DNA of 64,000 nucleotides from CAVYXF01 sp963772335 (GCA_963772335.1 CAVYXF010000003.1:434001-498000); one strand, 5' to 3'; positions 26,230 to 35,495 are shown, counted from the stretch's first letter. Made by a program: numbers and translations. Notes: generated from the letters alone by a model not told the origin.

Positions 26230-27032
26230 GTCTCCTGGCTTTCCCCATTGATGTCGGCGAAGCCCCATTCCTTCACGTCAATGGCATAGTCAAATTTCGA
26301 CAGCATTCGCCCTCGGCACACCTTCATCTGCGGCGTAGGGAGGCTGCGCTGCTTCGCCACCCGGTCGAGAAGATCGTCGAGCAGCCAGTCGGGAACTTTG
26401 TTGCGCTCGGTCGGATAGACCCAGCGGAAGTTGAGGAGGTGGATGAGCAGCACCTCCCAATGCACCTCCATGTAGTCGAGGAGCCTGCGCCAATCGATCT
26501 GGTCATGTGCGCGTAGGATGAGATGGGCGACGTCGGCGCCGTCATAACGGTCGCGGTTCTGGATGAAGCATTTCGACCATACGAGTTCCGTCGGCCCGAC
26601 GATGCAGATCCTCTTGCCGAAGATCTCGCCCTCCCGGGTATGCTCAAGCCATTGCTCGCCGATCGGCATGGTGCCGTTTGAGGAGGCGAAGATCACGTCG
26701 AAGAAGGCGTCCCGGTCGAACACCTTGCCGATCCAGCGCTCGTCCTCCACCTCGATGCGATAGCCGAGCTTCTGGAAGTGGGCGAGGATGTGCAGGAAAT
26801 CGCCCGCCTTACAGAAGATATCGAGGTCCTTGGTCTCGCGCTTGATGCCGGTATAGGCGGCCACTGCATAGGTACCGGCAACAAAGAACGGCGCCCCCAG
26901 ATCGAGCAGCGCGTCGATGGCGCGGCAGTAGAAGGCCTCGGCGCGCGGGTTGTTTAGCGTTGGCGCAGCCTTCGGGGTGATGGGCGGCAGGCCCATGCCG
27001 CTAGGGACGTCTGGGAAACGATAGACGGACAT
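26226..27032 (-). CDS. Nucleotidyltransferase-fold protein
   Basis: 268 aa. The motif of the polymerase-beta/MNT-type nucleotidyltransferase fold is seen at residues 50-75 (FVAGTYAVAAYTG, then RETKDLDIF), with metal-binding acidic pair D69/D71 and a third Asp at about 112 in FFDVIF. This fits enzymes that transfer a nucleotide or AMP to a protein, RNA or small molecule; similar domains occur in AbiEii and MenA-type toxins. The rest of the chain (from about 150) is helical, with WRRLLDYMEVHWEVLLIHLL. The gene overlaps the metallophosphoesterase gene by 4 bp. Divergent from bacA. Exact role unknown. Confidence 0.82.
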   Translation of the reverse strand: MSVYRFPDVPSGMGLPPITPKAAPTLNNPRAEAFYCRAIDALLDLGAPFFVAGTYAVAAYTGIKRETKDLDIFCKAGDFLHILAHFQKLGYRIEVEDERWIGKVFDRDAFFDVIFASSNGTMPIGEQWLEHTREGEIFGKRICIVGPTELVWSKCFIQNRDRYDGADVAHLILRAHDQIDWRRLLDYMEVHWEVLLIHLLNFRWVYPTERNKVPDWLLDDLLDRVAKQRSLPTPQMKVCRGRMLSKFDYAIDVKEWGFADINGESQET

Positions 27033-27318
27033 GGTTGCGCTCCGATAAGGCCGTGACCTGGTTGGAGTAACGTGAGGCGAGACGATTGGTTTCTTTCGGC
27101 TATTACGGTGATCGCCTGTACAAGACTGCGACGGGTAAGCAGGAGTATGCTTCGTATCAGGTCACTTTCCGCCGCCACCCGTTTTGCCGTGCGTCTTCGG
27201 CGACTTTTTTACCGCCATTTCGTTAATTCATGCGTGCGGTCCCGCATCATGGCATTCCAAGCTTGCGTCTCGTGCACCGCCGCGCCGGTCGGTGCGCCCT
27301 CAGTATCGGAGAGAACCG

Positions 27319-28599
27319 TTGTTTTCATCCTTCTTTCCCCGCCCCAAGCTACTGTTTCCCGCAGCCCTTTTGTGGATTGCGCTAGGGACAGCCCTTTGGT
27401 TCGCCATCATACGCGATCTCGGCCCATCGTTGAGCATCGGCTCGCTTCTCGGCTATGCCTATCCCGACGCCGCTCCGCCACCTGGCGACGCCGCCGCACA
27501 GACGGCCTATAGCGCGGCGCTCACTGAGGCCAGTACGGTCTGGCTGATGCAGTACATGATCGTCCTCGGCGCGATCTTTTGCCTGATCTGGCACTGGCTG
27601 TTCCCGCATCGCTGGTTCCGCTGGTCGGTCGTGGCCCTGGGCGTGATCCTTTTCTTCACCTGGTTCCAGGTGGAACTGGACGTCATGATTAATAATTGGT
27701 TCGGCACCTTCTACAACCTGGTGCAGAAGGCGCTGGGCACGCCCGGAAGCGTGAGCGCCGCCAGCTTCTATGCACAGCTCGCCACTTTCGCAACCATTGC
27801 TCTGGTCTATATCGCCATTGCCGTTCTCAACAACTTTATCGTCAGCCATTTCATCTTCCGCTGGCGCACGGCGATGAACGATTACTACGTCGAGAACTGG
27901 CAGCGGCTACGCCACATCGAGGGCGCCTCGCAGCGTGTTCAGGAGGACACGATGCGGTTTGCCTCCACCATGGAGAGTCTCGGCGTAAGCTTCATCAATT
28001 CGTTAATGACGCTCGCCGCGTTCCTGCCGATCCTGTGGGCGCTATCGGTGCATGTGAAGGGGCTGCCGATCATCGGAGAGGTGCCGCAGGCGCTCGTCAT
28101 CGTCGCCCTGGTATGGGCGGCCGGCGGTACGGCGCTGCTTGCCCTTGCCGGCATTCGGTTGCCGGGGCTCGAATTCCGCAACCAGCGCTTCGAGGCGGCT
28201 TACCGCAAGGAGCTGGTATTCGGCGAGGAATATGCCGACCGGGCGCAGCCGCCCACGCTTGGCGAGTTGTTCGCCAATGTGCGCGGTAATTATTTCCGAC
28301 TCTATCTCAACTACCTGTATTTCAACGTGGTGCGCTATGGCTATCTGCAGGCGAGCGTGCTGGTGCCCTATGTTGCGCTCGCCCCCTCCATCGTCGCGGG
28401 CGGACTGACGCTCGGCGTTATGCAGCAGATCGTGCGCGCCTTCCAGCGGGTGGAGACATCATTCCAATATCTCGTGACCGCCTGGCCGACGATCGTGGAG
28501 CTGATCTCAATCTACAAACGCCTGCAGGCCTTTGAGGCGACGCTGCATCATACCCCGCTATCGGACATCGAAAAGGAGGCGGAAGCGGCGGGGGCGTAA
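27319..28599 (+). CDS. bacA: BacA/SbmA-family peptide transporter
   Basis: 426 aa from TTG 27319, which follows GGAGAG. It takes up antimicrobial and nodule-specific Cys-rich peptides and affects very-long-chain fatty acid lipid A in rhizobia. The SbmA/BacA domain shows WFQVELDVMINNWFGTFYN near the start and FRWRTAMNDYYVENWQRLRH, then IEGASQRVQEDTMRFA, both family hallmarks. About seven membrane helices are predicted, and there is no ATPase domain, as expected for this proton-driven class. Open frame continues upstream to 27184, but that section lacks a sensible start. Divergent from the nucleotidyltransferase-phosphoesterase pair. Confidence 0.94.
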   Translation: MFSSFFPRPKLLFPAALLWIALGTALWFAIIRDLGPSLSIGSLLGYAYPDAAPPPGDAAAQTAYSAALTEASTVWLMQYMIVLGAIFCLIWHWLFPHRWFRWSVVALGVILFFTWFQVELDVMINNWFGTFYNLVQKALGTPGSVSAASFYAQLATFATIALVYIAIAVLNNFIVSHFIFRWRTAMNDYYVENWQRLRHIEGASQRVQEDTMRFASTMESLGVSFINSLMTLAAFLPILWALSVHVKGLPIIGEVPQALVIVALVWAAGGTALLALAGIRLPGLEFRNQRFEAAYRKELVFGEEYADRAQPPTLGELFANVRGNYFRLYLNYLYFNVVRYGYLQASVLVPYVALAPSIVAGGLTLGVMQQIVRAFQRVETSFQYLVTAWPTIVELISIYKRLQAFEATLHHTPLSDIEKEAEAAGA

Positions 28600-28734
28600 C
28601 GAGTAGGATCTTGAGCTTAAGTCCGTCTTTTTCCCCTCGGCGGCCTCGTGCTTTGGGGTTCGGCCATACGAACAGGGGGGCGGAGTAACAAAGGTAGGTG
28701 AGCACAATTTGGCGAGGACCGTGCGCCTGCCTCG

Positions 28735-29853
28735 TCAGTCCTGCTTATTCAACTCCTTCAGGTCGCGGCACAGGCTCTGCACGATGGGATTGGTTGTCTT
28801 GCCGCTGCCGCACACGGAAGGCTTAGCCGCACTCTCGGTCTTCTGGCCGGGCGGAATATAGCCGGCGCTAGCGGATGTTGTGTCGGCGAATACGCAGCGG
28901 CGATCCTCGCGCCCGACCGGCAGGTCGACATACTTCGAAACACAGCTGTAAAGCTTCCAGCCGGGGAGCGGTGCGTCAAGTGCCACCTCCGCCCATTTCG
29001 GATGCCCGCTGCCCTCCTTCAGCGCCTTCAGATTGGCCTTAATCCGGTTGGCCACCATGCCGACATTCTGGCACTGCTCGCGTTTGAAATCATAGGTCAT
29101 CAGCACGGAGCGCACCCGGACCGTGTCGAGCTTGCCGTCAATCCAACCATAGTCGTCCGAGGTGAGTTGTGAGGAGTTGTATCTCTCCAGCACCGCTGGA
29201 TCATCGATCGCCACCCCGGCGAGCCGCTGGCGCAATGCTGGATCCTCGGTGAACAGCTTTACAGGCGCGCCAGCAACATAGAAGAGCGCGTCGATCCGGT
29301 TCGGATCGCTCGCCGGCAGCAATAGCCGGCGCAGCCCCTCGACCTGCCCGATTTCGACCTTCGTTATCTCGATGCCGCTCAGCAGCAGAATGAAGCTGGC
29401 CGTGAGATAGGTCCCGCTCTCGCCCTGGCCGATCGCGACCCGTTTGCCGGCGATATCGCGCAGATGGGAAATACCGCTACCCTTGGTGGTGACGAGGTGC
29501 ACCTCCTCTGAGTAGAGAGGAAACACATAGCGGATGCTGCCCACGATATCCTGCAGCTTGGTGTCGCCAGCGGCGGCTTTCTTTATATAGTCCAGCGTGT
29601 CCTGCTGCACGATAGCCAGTTGCGAGTGCTCTTCATGGCGCAGCCGCTGCAGATTGGCGAGCGAGCCCTGCGATTCTTTCACCTGGATGTCGGCCCCGCA
29701 TTCACTTCGCATCAGCTCGGCGATGTCGTTGCCGAACCGGTAATAAGTGCCGGTCTTGGCGCCGGTGAGAATCGACATATTGCGCAATTCCTGCGCTATC
29801 GCCGGCGTCGCGAGAAAGACGATTCCCGTGAAAAATGTAAGAAGCGCGCGCAT
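28735..29853 (-). CDS. TAXI-family TRAP transporter solute-binding protein
   Basis: 372 aa with a clear signal peptide (MRALLTFFTGIVFLATPAIAQ). The TAXI hallmark motif is MSILTGAKTGTYYRFGNDIAE. It binds an unknown small molecule in the periplasm for a DctQM-like membrane permease. The C-terminal third (after about 290) is an extra Cys-containing part not typical of the basic family, with GSGKTTNPIVQSLCRDLKEL at the end. No TRAP permease gene lies within the window, so it may be an orphan or act with distant partners. ATG at 29853 follows GGGGGAGAG. Confidence 0.9.
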   Translation of the reverse strand: MRALLTFFTGIVFLATPAIAQELRNMSILTGAKTGTYYRFGNDIAELMRSECGADIQVKESQGSLANLQRLRHEEHSQLAIVQQDTLDYIKKAAAGDTKLQDIVGSIRYVFPLYSEEVHLVTTKGSGISHLRDIAGKRVAIGQGESGTYLTASFILLLSGIEITKVEIGQVEGLRRLLLPASDPNRIDALFYVAGAPVKLFTEDPALRQRLAGVAIDDPAVLERYNSSQLTSDDYGWIDGKLDTVRVRSVLMTYDFKREQCQNVGMVANRIKANLKALKEGSGHPKWAEVALDAPLPGWKLYSCVSKYVDLPVGREDRRCVFADTTSASAGYIPPGQKTESAAKPSVCGSGKTTNPIVQSLCRDLKELNKQD

Positions 29854-30087
29854 TTACTCTCCCCCGAAAGTAAATTCGTTGTAATCATTGTCGAGCATTC
29901 TCATGGGAATTAGAGCGGGATTATGGTGCCATTATAGCTAAACCGAGACGTCAACAGTGGCGTGCGGAACAACTGCCTTCATTGGACGCCCGTGAGTGGC
30001 GGCTCACATATGGCGCTTCGCTGTTGTTTGATTTTCCTCGGGAGGTTGATTGGTGCCGATGTCTCAGGCAGGCCAGCATCTCATGCG

Positions 30088-30111
30088 AAAAGCGCCGAGA
30101 ACGGCGCTTTT
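30088..30111 (-). terminator. Hairpin terminator after the Gly/Ser-rich secreted protein
   Basis: Inverted repeat AAAAGCGCC/GGCGCTTTT with a 6-nt loop GAGAAC, about 35 bp downstream of the stop of the low-complexity gene. T-rich on both sides, so it can act on either strand. Confidence 0.75.
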
Positions 30112-30145
30112 CATTATTTCATCTTCAGCCTGGAGAAGTTCGAAA

Positions 30146-30745
30146 CTATTGGGTCGAACCAGTACCAGTAGGCTGGGTTTGTGTGGTTCCCGGCATCGGG
30201 CTCGGGACAGTTGAGGTCGCTGAGCCCGTGGTAGTCGGACTCGCCGGTGTGGTGGTGTTGGACGGCGTTGTGCCGGACGGCACCGGCTGCTGATTGGCGG
30301 TCGTGGCCGGCTGGCCAGGTGCACGCGGACCTCCCGGCACGGACGGCGTTATGGGATCACGCATTGGGGTATTGGGGGAGATCACCGGACCACCAACTCC
30401 GCCGCCTCCTAAGGCACCGGAAGTAGCAGCGTCTGGCGTCGCGGCAGCTCCTGCCGCACCGCTGCCCGCTTTTGTGCTGCCAGCCTTACCACCTTTTCGC
30501 AAGACGCCGGAGCCAGCAGCGCCGGAGCCGGCAGCCCCGGAGCTAGCAGCACCGCCTGCCGAGCCACCGCCCGAGCTTGAGCCGCCACCTCCGCCGCCGC
30601 CGCCTCCGGCGCCTGTAAGCTGAAATGCGCTGATCGTGCTTACACCATCGGCCACAATGTTCGGCTGAGGATAGGCCTGGGCGACGACAATCCCACCCGA
30701 TATGATCGCGGTGGAAACGGCGAGTTTCATCAGAACACGCCTCAT
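30146..30745 (-). CDS. Secreted low-complexity Gly/Ser/Ala/Thr/Pro-rich protein
   Basis: 199 aa. The start at ATG 30745 has AAAGGAAA upstream and gives a typical signal peptide (MRRVLMKLAVSTAIISGGIV), cleavage probably after AQA. After a short ordered part (IVADGVSTISAFQL) the rest is a long low-complexity chain: a run of nine or more Gly, then GGSAGGAASS-type repeats, then Pro/Thr/Ser-rich segments (TTTPASPTTTG). No Cys and no catalytic motif. Likely a disordered exported or cell-surface protein. I do not recognise a family; composition biases limit homology. Confidence 0.65.
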   Translation of the reverse strand: MRRVLMKLAVSTAIISGGIVVAQAYPQPNIVADGVSTISAFQLTGAGGGGGGGGGSSSGGGSAGGAASSGAAGSGAAGSGVLRKGGKAGSTKAGSGAAGAAATPDAATSGALGGGGVGGPVISPNTPMRDPITPSVPGGPRAPGQPATTANQQPVPSGTTPSNTTTPASPTTTGSATSTVPSPMPGTTQTQPTGTGSTQ

Positions 30746-30946
30746 AGCGTTTCCTTTCATGTTTCTCAATATCGAGAACGCAAAGCGCGCGCATCCCGTT
30801 CCTCCACGAGCATTCTCCGATATTGCCGCTCTCGCCTCGGCGCGCTAAGACGCTCCTTCTGAGAGCTGCTATATTGTTCAAAACGTATCGGCCGCTTCTG
30901 GCCGGCACCGATTCGGCCCGTCCGAAAACGCCCCAGGGAGAATACC

Positions 30947-32182
30947 GTGAACGAGCGGAACACTGATTTTCATCGCATCAAGCGCCTGCCGCCTTACGTC
31001 TTCGAGGGGGTGAACAAGCTGAAGGCTGCCGCTCGCCTTCGCGGCGATGACATCATCGATTTCGGCATGGGCAATCCCGACATGCCGACGCCCCAGCACA
31101 TCGTCGACAAGCTGGTCGAGACCGTCGCGCGTCCGCGCACGCACCGCTATTCCGCCTCGAAGGGCATTCCGGGTCTCAGGCGAGCCCAGGCCGCCTATTA
31201 CGAGCGCCGCTTCGGGGTGAAGCTGAACCCGGACACCCAGGTGGTGGCGACGCTCGGCTCGAAGGAGGGCTTCGCCAACATGGCGCAGGCGATCTCCGCG
31301 CCGGGCGATGTGATCCTGTCGCCGAGCCCGACCTATCCGATCCATGAATTCGGCTTCATCATCTCGGGCGCCGCGATCCGCTCGATGCCGGCAAAGCCGG
31401 GTGAGGAATTCATGGCTGCGCTCGACCGGGCGGTGCGCCACTCGATCCCCAAGCCCTTGGCGCTGGTGCTGAGCTATCCCTCCAACCCCACCACCTACAC
31501 CGCCGATCTCGACTTCTACAAGGAGGTGGTCGATTTCGCCCGTAAGCACGACCTGATAATTCTGTCGGATGTCGCTTACGCCGAGATCTATTTCGATGTG
31601 CCGCCGCCACCGTCGGTACTGCAGGTGAAGGGCGCGATGGATGTCACCGTCGAGTTCACCTCCCTCTCCAAGACCTATGCCATGCCGGGCTGGCGCATGG
31701 GATTTGCGGTCGGCAACGAGCGACTGATTGCGGCGCTGGCGCGGGTGAAGTCGTATCTTGATTACGGCGCCTTCACCCCGATCCAGGTGGCCGCCACCGC
31801 CGCCCTCAACGGCCCGCAGGACTGCGTGGAGGAGATCCGCAACATCTACCGCCGCCGCCGCGACTGTCTGGTTGACTGCATGGCCCGCGCCGGCTGGAAC
31901 ATTCCCGCCCCTCCCGCGACCATGTTCGCCTGGGCGCCGCTTCCGGAGGTTTTCCGGGAAATGGGCTCGCTGGAATTTTCGAAGCTCCTGCTGGAGAAGG
32001 CCGGGGTCGCCGTCTCCCCGGGCGTAGGCTTTGGCGAATATGGCGAGGGGTTCGTGCGCCTCGGCCTTGTGGAGAACGAGCAGCGCATCCGCCAAGCAGC
32101 GCGCAATGTGAAGAAATTCTTGTCCGAGGCGCCCGGCAGCCTGCATAACGTCATTCCATTGGCGTCCGGCCAGAGGGGCTGA
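30947..32182 (+). CDS. alaC: Alanine/LL-diaminopimelate-type aminotransferase (AlaC-like)
   Basis: 411 aa, class I/II PLP-dependent aminotransferase. PLP-lysine in TSLSKTYAMPGWRMGF; the N-terminal RIKRLPPYVFEGVNKLK and IIDFGMGNPDMPTPQHIV match E. coli AlaC, which makes alanine from pyruvate and glutamate. Homologues in Hyphomicrobiales are often annotated as aspartate or LL-DAP aminotransferase, so the substrate is not certain. Start GTG 30947 follows GGGAG. It is the first gene of a run with hom (21 bp gap) and glpX, an order that recurs in Hyphomicrobiales. Confidence 0.93.
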   Translation: MNERNTDFHRIKRLPPYVFEGVNKLKAAARLRGDDIIDFGMGNPDMPTPQHIVDKLVETVARPRTHRYSASKGIPGLRRAQAAYYERRFGVKLNPDTQVVATLGSKEGFANMAQAISAPGDVILSPSPTYPIHEFGFIISGAAIRSMPAKPGEEFMAALDRAVRHSIPKPLALVLSYPSNPTTYTADLDFYKEVVDFARKHDLIILSDVAYAEIYFDVPPPPSVLQVKGAMDVTVEFTSLSKTYAMPGWRMGFAVGNERLIAALARVKSYLDYGAFTPIQVAATAALNGPQDCVEEIRNIYRRRRDCLVDCMARAGWNIPAPPATMFAWAPLPEVFREMGSLEFSKLLLEKAGVAVSPGVGFGEYGEGFVRLGLVENEQRIRQAARNVKKFLSEAPGSLHNVIPLASGQRG

Positions 32183-32203
32183 CGCCCGCCAAGGATTTTT
32201 GCC

Positions 32204-33526
32204 ATGGAACCGCTGAAACTGGGCCTTGCCGGTCTCGGCACGGTCGGCGCTGGAGTGCTGGATTTGCTGGCCCGCAATGGCGACGCGCTGGCGGAGCGCT
32301 GCGGCCGGCGCCTGGAGGTAACGGGCGTGTGCGCGCGCGATCGCGGCAAGTCACGGCCGGTAGATGTGTCGCGCCTCGAATGGTTCGACAATCCGGTGCG
32401 GCTTGCGCAGAGCCCTTCAATTGACGTGCTGGTCGAGCTGATTGGCGGGGCGGAAGGTGCAGCGCGCGCAGCGGTCGAGGCGGCGCTGGATAGCGGCAAG
32501 CATGTCGTCACCGCGAACAAGGCGCTGCTCGCCGAGCATGGCACGGAACTCGCCCGGCGCGCCGAGGCAAAGGGCGTGGCGCTCAATTTCGAGGCGGCGG
32601 TCGCCGGTGGCATTCCGATCGTAAAGACGCTGCGCGAGAGCCTTGCCGGCAATCAGGTGAAGCGCATCTTCGGCATCCTCAACGGCACCTGCAATTACAT
32701 CCTCACACGCATGCAGAATGAGGGCAAAGCCTTCGCCGAGGTGCTGGCCGACGCACAGGCGGCAGGTTATGCCGAGGCGGACGCCTCCTTTGACGTCGAT
32801 GGCCATGACACCGCGCACAAGCTGTCGATCCTGACCAGCCTCGCCTTCGGTACTGAGATCTCCACCGAAACGACCCCGCTCGAAGGTATCCGCACCATCA
32901 CGCCGGCAGATATCGAGGCAGCGGACGAGCTCGGCTACCGGATCAAGCTGCTTGGCGTTGCGCTGCGCACCGAAGGCGGCATTGAGCAGCGCGTGCACCC
33001 CACCATGCTGCCCAAGAACAGTGCCATCGCCCAGGTGGATGGCGTTCTGAACTGCGTGGCGGTCGACAGCGATTTTGCCGGCGAAATCATGCTGGTCGGA
33101 CCGGGTGCGGGCGCCAGGGCGACCGCCTCCTCGGTGATCAGCGACGTGGCCGACATCGCGCGCGGCATTGTGCGGCCGCCCTTCATCACCCCGGCAGCAG
33201 CCATGCAGCCCCACACCCGCGCACCGATCCGCGCCCATGCCGGCGGCTATTACATCCGGCTCTCGGTCTATGACCGCACCGGCGCCTTCGCCGCGATCGC
33301 CAGCCGAATGGCGGAACAGGGCATTTCGCTGGAGAGCATCGTGCAGAAGCACCCCCGCATCGGTCTTCCCGGCTCCGGCCGTCCAAGCCGCATCGATGAG
33401 CCGACGCCCGTCGTGATGATCACCCACGAGACGACGGAAGCCGCTATTCGCCAGGCTTTGGAGGCCATCGAGGCCGACGGCCATGTGCACGAAAAGCCGC
33501 AGATGATCCGGATCGAGAAACTTTAA
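32204..33526 (+). CDS. hom: Homoserine dehydrogenase
   Basis: 440 aa. Reduces aspartate semialdehyde to homoserine, leading to Thr, Met and Ile. The NAD(P)-binding motif GLAGLGTVGAGV is at the N-terminus, the conserved central NGTCNYILTRM and DVDGHDTAHKLSIL are present, and a C-terminal ACT domain (from about residue 350: GGYYIRLSVYDRTGAFAAIA) mediates feedback by end products. The ATG at 32204 is preceded by AAGGA. It is the second gene of the alaC-hom-glpX run. Confidence 0.97.
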   Translation: MEPLKLGLAGLGTVGAGVLDLLARNGDALAERCGRRLEVTGVCARDRGKSRPVDVSRLEWFDNPVRLAQSPSIDVLVELIGGAEGAARAAVEAALDSGKHVVTANKALLAEHGTELARRAEAKGVALNFEAAVAGGIPIVKTLRESLAGNQVKRIFGILNGTCNYILTRMQNEGKAFAEVLADAQAAGYAEADASFDVDGHDTAHKLSILTSLAFGTEISTETTPLEGIRTITPADIEAADELGYRIKLLGVALRTEGGIEQRVHPTMLPKNSAIAQVDGVLNCVAVDSDFAGEIMLVGPGAGARATASSVISDVADIARGIVRPPFITPAAAMQPHTRAPIRAHAGGYYIRLSVYDRTGAFAAIASRMAEQGISLESIVQKHPRIGLPGSGRPSRIDEPTPVVMITHETTEAAIRQALEAIEADGHVHEKPQMIRIEKL

Positions 33527-33620
33527 GTCCCTTTCCTTATACTGAGGCTTGTGGCATGCCATGGCCAGGGTGATGATTGCCGTCTATGCATAGCACTGCG
33601 GCACTTTTGGGAGAGTGATC

Positions 33621-34607
33621 ATGTCGGAGCAATCGCCGCCGCTCTTGCCGCGATCCCTATCGATTGAAGTGGCGCGGGTGACCGAGGCGGCAGCCGTTGC
33701 GGCGGCGCGGCTTCGCGGCCGCGGCACGGAAAAGGATGCTGACCGCGCAGCGGTCGATGCCATGCGGCGCGAACTGAACAAGCTGGCGATCCGCGGCAAG
33801 GTGGTGATCGGCGAGGGCGAGCGCGACGAGGCGCCGATGCTCTTTATCGGCGAGGAGCTCGGCCGCGGTGACGGTCCGGCGGTCGATATCGCCGTCGACC
33901 CCCTCGAAGGCACCACGCTTTGCGCCAAGGCGCAGCCCGGTTCGATGGCGGTGGTAGCGATTGCTGCTGGCGGCACGCTGCTCAACTCCGCCGACATCTA
34001 TATGGAGAAGATCGCCATCGGCGGCGGCTATGAGCCGGGCCTCGTTGATCTGGATCTCAGCCCCGGCGAAAATCTCGACCGGATTGCGCGCGGCAAAGGC
34101 GTCGACGTGACCGATCTGACCGTGTGCATTCTCGACCGCGCCCGTCATGCCAAGCTGATCGATGAGGTGCGGCTTGCCGGCGCCGGCATACGCCTGATCG
34201 GCGACGGCGATATCGCCGGTATCATCGAGGTGGTGGAAGCGGACGAAACCGGCATCGATATCTATATGGGCATCGGCGGCGCGCCGGAAGGCGTGCTTGC
34301 GGCCTCCGCTTTGCGCTGCATCGGCGGGCAGATGCAGGGTCGGCTGACGGCCCTCAGCGAGGAGGAGCGTCAGCGCGCCGCCGCCATGGGCATCACGGAC
34401 CTATCCCGCAAATACTCGATCGAGGAGATGGCCGGGGGCGATGTGATCTTTGCCGCAACCGGGGTCACCGATGGCTCGCTGCTGAGCGGCGTGAAATTCC
34501 ATGGCAACACCATCGAAACACACACTGTGATCATGCGCTCCGCCACCAAGACGGTGCGCTGGCTGCGTACCCAGCACCGCGCCGCGCCGAAATTCCAGGA
34601 GGGGTGA
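33621..34607 (+). CDS. glpX: Fructose-1,6-bisphosphatase, class II
   Basis: 328 aa. Hydrolyses fructose-1,6-bisphosphate in gluconeogenesis, or sedoheptulose-1,7-bisphosphate in related enzymes. Metal-binding motifs seen are GEGERDEAPMLFIGEELG near residue 63 and DPLEGTTLCA near 94, typical of the GlpX group. The ATG at 33621 follows GGGAGAG; a GTG at 33615 is two codons upstream. It follows hom by 94 bp, with a possible separate promoter. In many relatives recJ comes next; here the DUF7662-kinase gene is encoded convergently, 15 bp from the glpX stop. Confidence 0.96.
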   Translation: MSEQSPPLLPRSLSIEVARVTEAAAVAAARLRGRGTEKDADRAAVDAMRRELNKLAIRGKVVIGEGERDEAPMLFIGEELGRGDGPAVDIAVDPLEGTTLCAKAQPGSMAVVAIAAGGTLLNSADIYMEKIAIGGGYEPGLVDLDLSPGENLDRIARGKGVDVTDLTVCILDRARHAKLIDEVRLAGAGIRLIGDGDIAGIIEVVEADETGIDIYMGIGGAPEGVLAASALRCIGGQMQGRLTALSEEERQRAAAMGITDLSRKYSIEEMAGGDVIFAATGVTDGSLLSGVKFHGNTIETHTVIMRSATKTVRWLRTQHRAAPKFQEG

Positions 34608-34622
34608 GGTTTCCCGGAGAAG

Positions 34623-35495
34623 TTATGCGGGATTGCAGATGAGTTGCACCGCCTCGCAGATGATGGTCGCCGCTTCGTCTGCGGAAACCTGGGCCGTGTC
34701 GATAACCAGATGGGGCTCGGTCCATAATTCGTAGGTGCGTGTCTTGACAGCGCCCCAATGCGGCAAGGTAAAGCCGGGAATATCGCTGGTCCTTTTCTCC
34801 ACGCGCCGGCGATGTTCCGTAAGATCGGAGCACCAAATCTCGACATCGAGGATCGGAGCGCCAGCCGACGCCGCAGTCATGCGCCACGATTTGCGCGTGA
34901 TCGCAATCGGGTTCACGGAGTTGGCCACGACCAAGTGTCCCAGTTGCAGGTTAGCCTCGGCGATCGCATAGGCGACAGTGTAGCCGACCGCGCCTACATC
35001 GCCGCTTATGCCAGTCGCCGAGCGGATCGCCTGCTCGATCTCATCAATCCGCAGATAAGTCGCCCCACAGGTGCGCGCGACCTGCCGCGCAATGGTTGTC
35101 TTGCCAACGCCTGGCAAGCCGCCAAAAGCCAAAAGGAGAGGTCCCGCCACTTTGATTGGCGATGCCCGTGCGGTCCCCTCCTCCGCGTCATCAGCGGAAT
35201 AGGAGCTGACCCCGTGGACATGAACTGGCGGGGCTGGAGACAAGTTCGGCTTACGCACAAACCTGACCTTCAGCGCCTCCAGATTGGCAAAGGCGCAATA
35301 GCCGGCGGCACGCCAAGCAATGCACTGCGTATGCGCGGTGAACGGATTGGTTTCGTTCGCCCACCACTCCCGATACTGGAAGGCGCTCGGCGGCAAGGTT
35401 GTGCCGAGGATCGCCTCGATATCGGAGAAGGGGAGAGTGATTTCCGACCGCGCTTGCAGAGCCAAATAGCGGCCCAACAGCTCATACTTACTCAT
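34623..35495 (-). CDS. DUF7662 domain fused to an AAA/zeta-like P-loop kinase
   Basis: 290 aa. Residues 1-85 (MSKYELLGRYLA..., IEAILGTTLPPSA, then REWWANE) match DUF7662, a domain found in proteins near restriction or nucleic-acid systems. A short linker follows, then a P-loop kinase-like domain with Walker A GGLPGVGKTT near residue 129, a lid-like region, and a Walker B-type stretch (LDVEIWCSD). It belongs to the AAA_33 group of small-molecule or zeta-toxin-like kinases. Start is ATG 35495 behind GGGGGCGG. No obvious partner gene is adjacent: the sufT and glpX flanks are core genes, so this one may be inserted. Function unknown. Confidence 0.75.
   Translation of the reverse strand: MSKYELLGRYLALQARSEITLPFSDIEAILGTTLPPSAFQYREWWANETNPFTAHTQCIAWRAAGYCAFANLEALKVRFVRKPNLSPAPPVHVHGVSSYSADDAEEGTARASPIKVAGPLLLAFGGLPGVGKTTIARQVARTCGATYLRIDEIEQAIRSATGISGDVGAVGYTVAYAIAEANLQLGHLVVANSVNPIAITRKSWRMTAASAGAPILDVEIWCSDLTEHRRRVEKRTSDIPGFTLPHWGAVKTRTYELWTEPHLVIDTAQVSADEAATIICEAVQLICNPA

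Noticed and set aside
30878..32146. Long minus-strand open frame opposite alaC
   Set aside because: Antisense shadow of the aminotransferase, which is clearly recognised on the plus strand.
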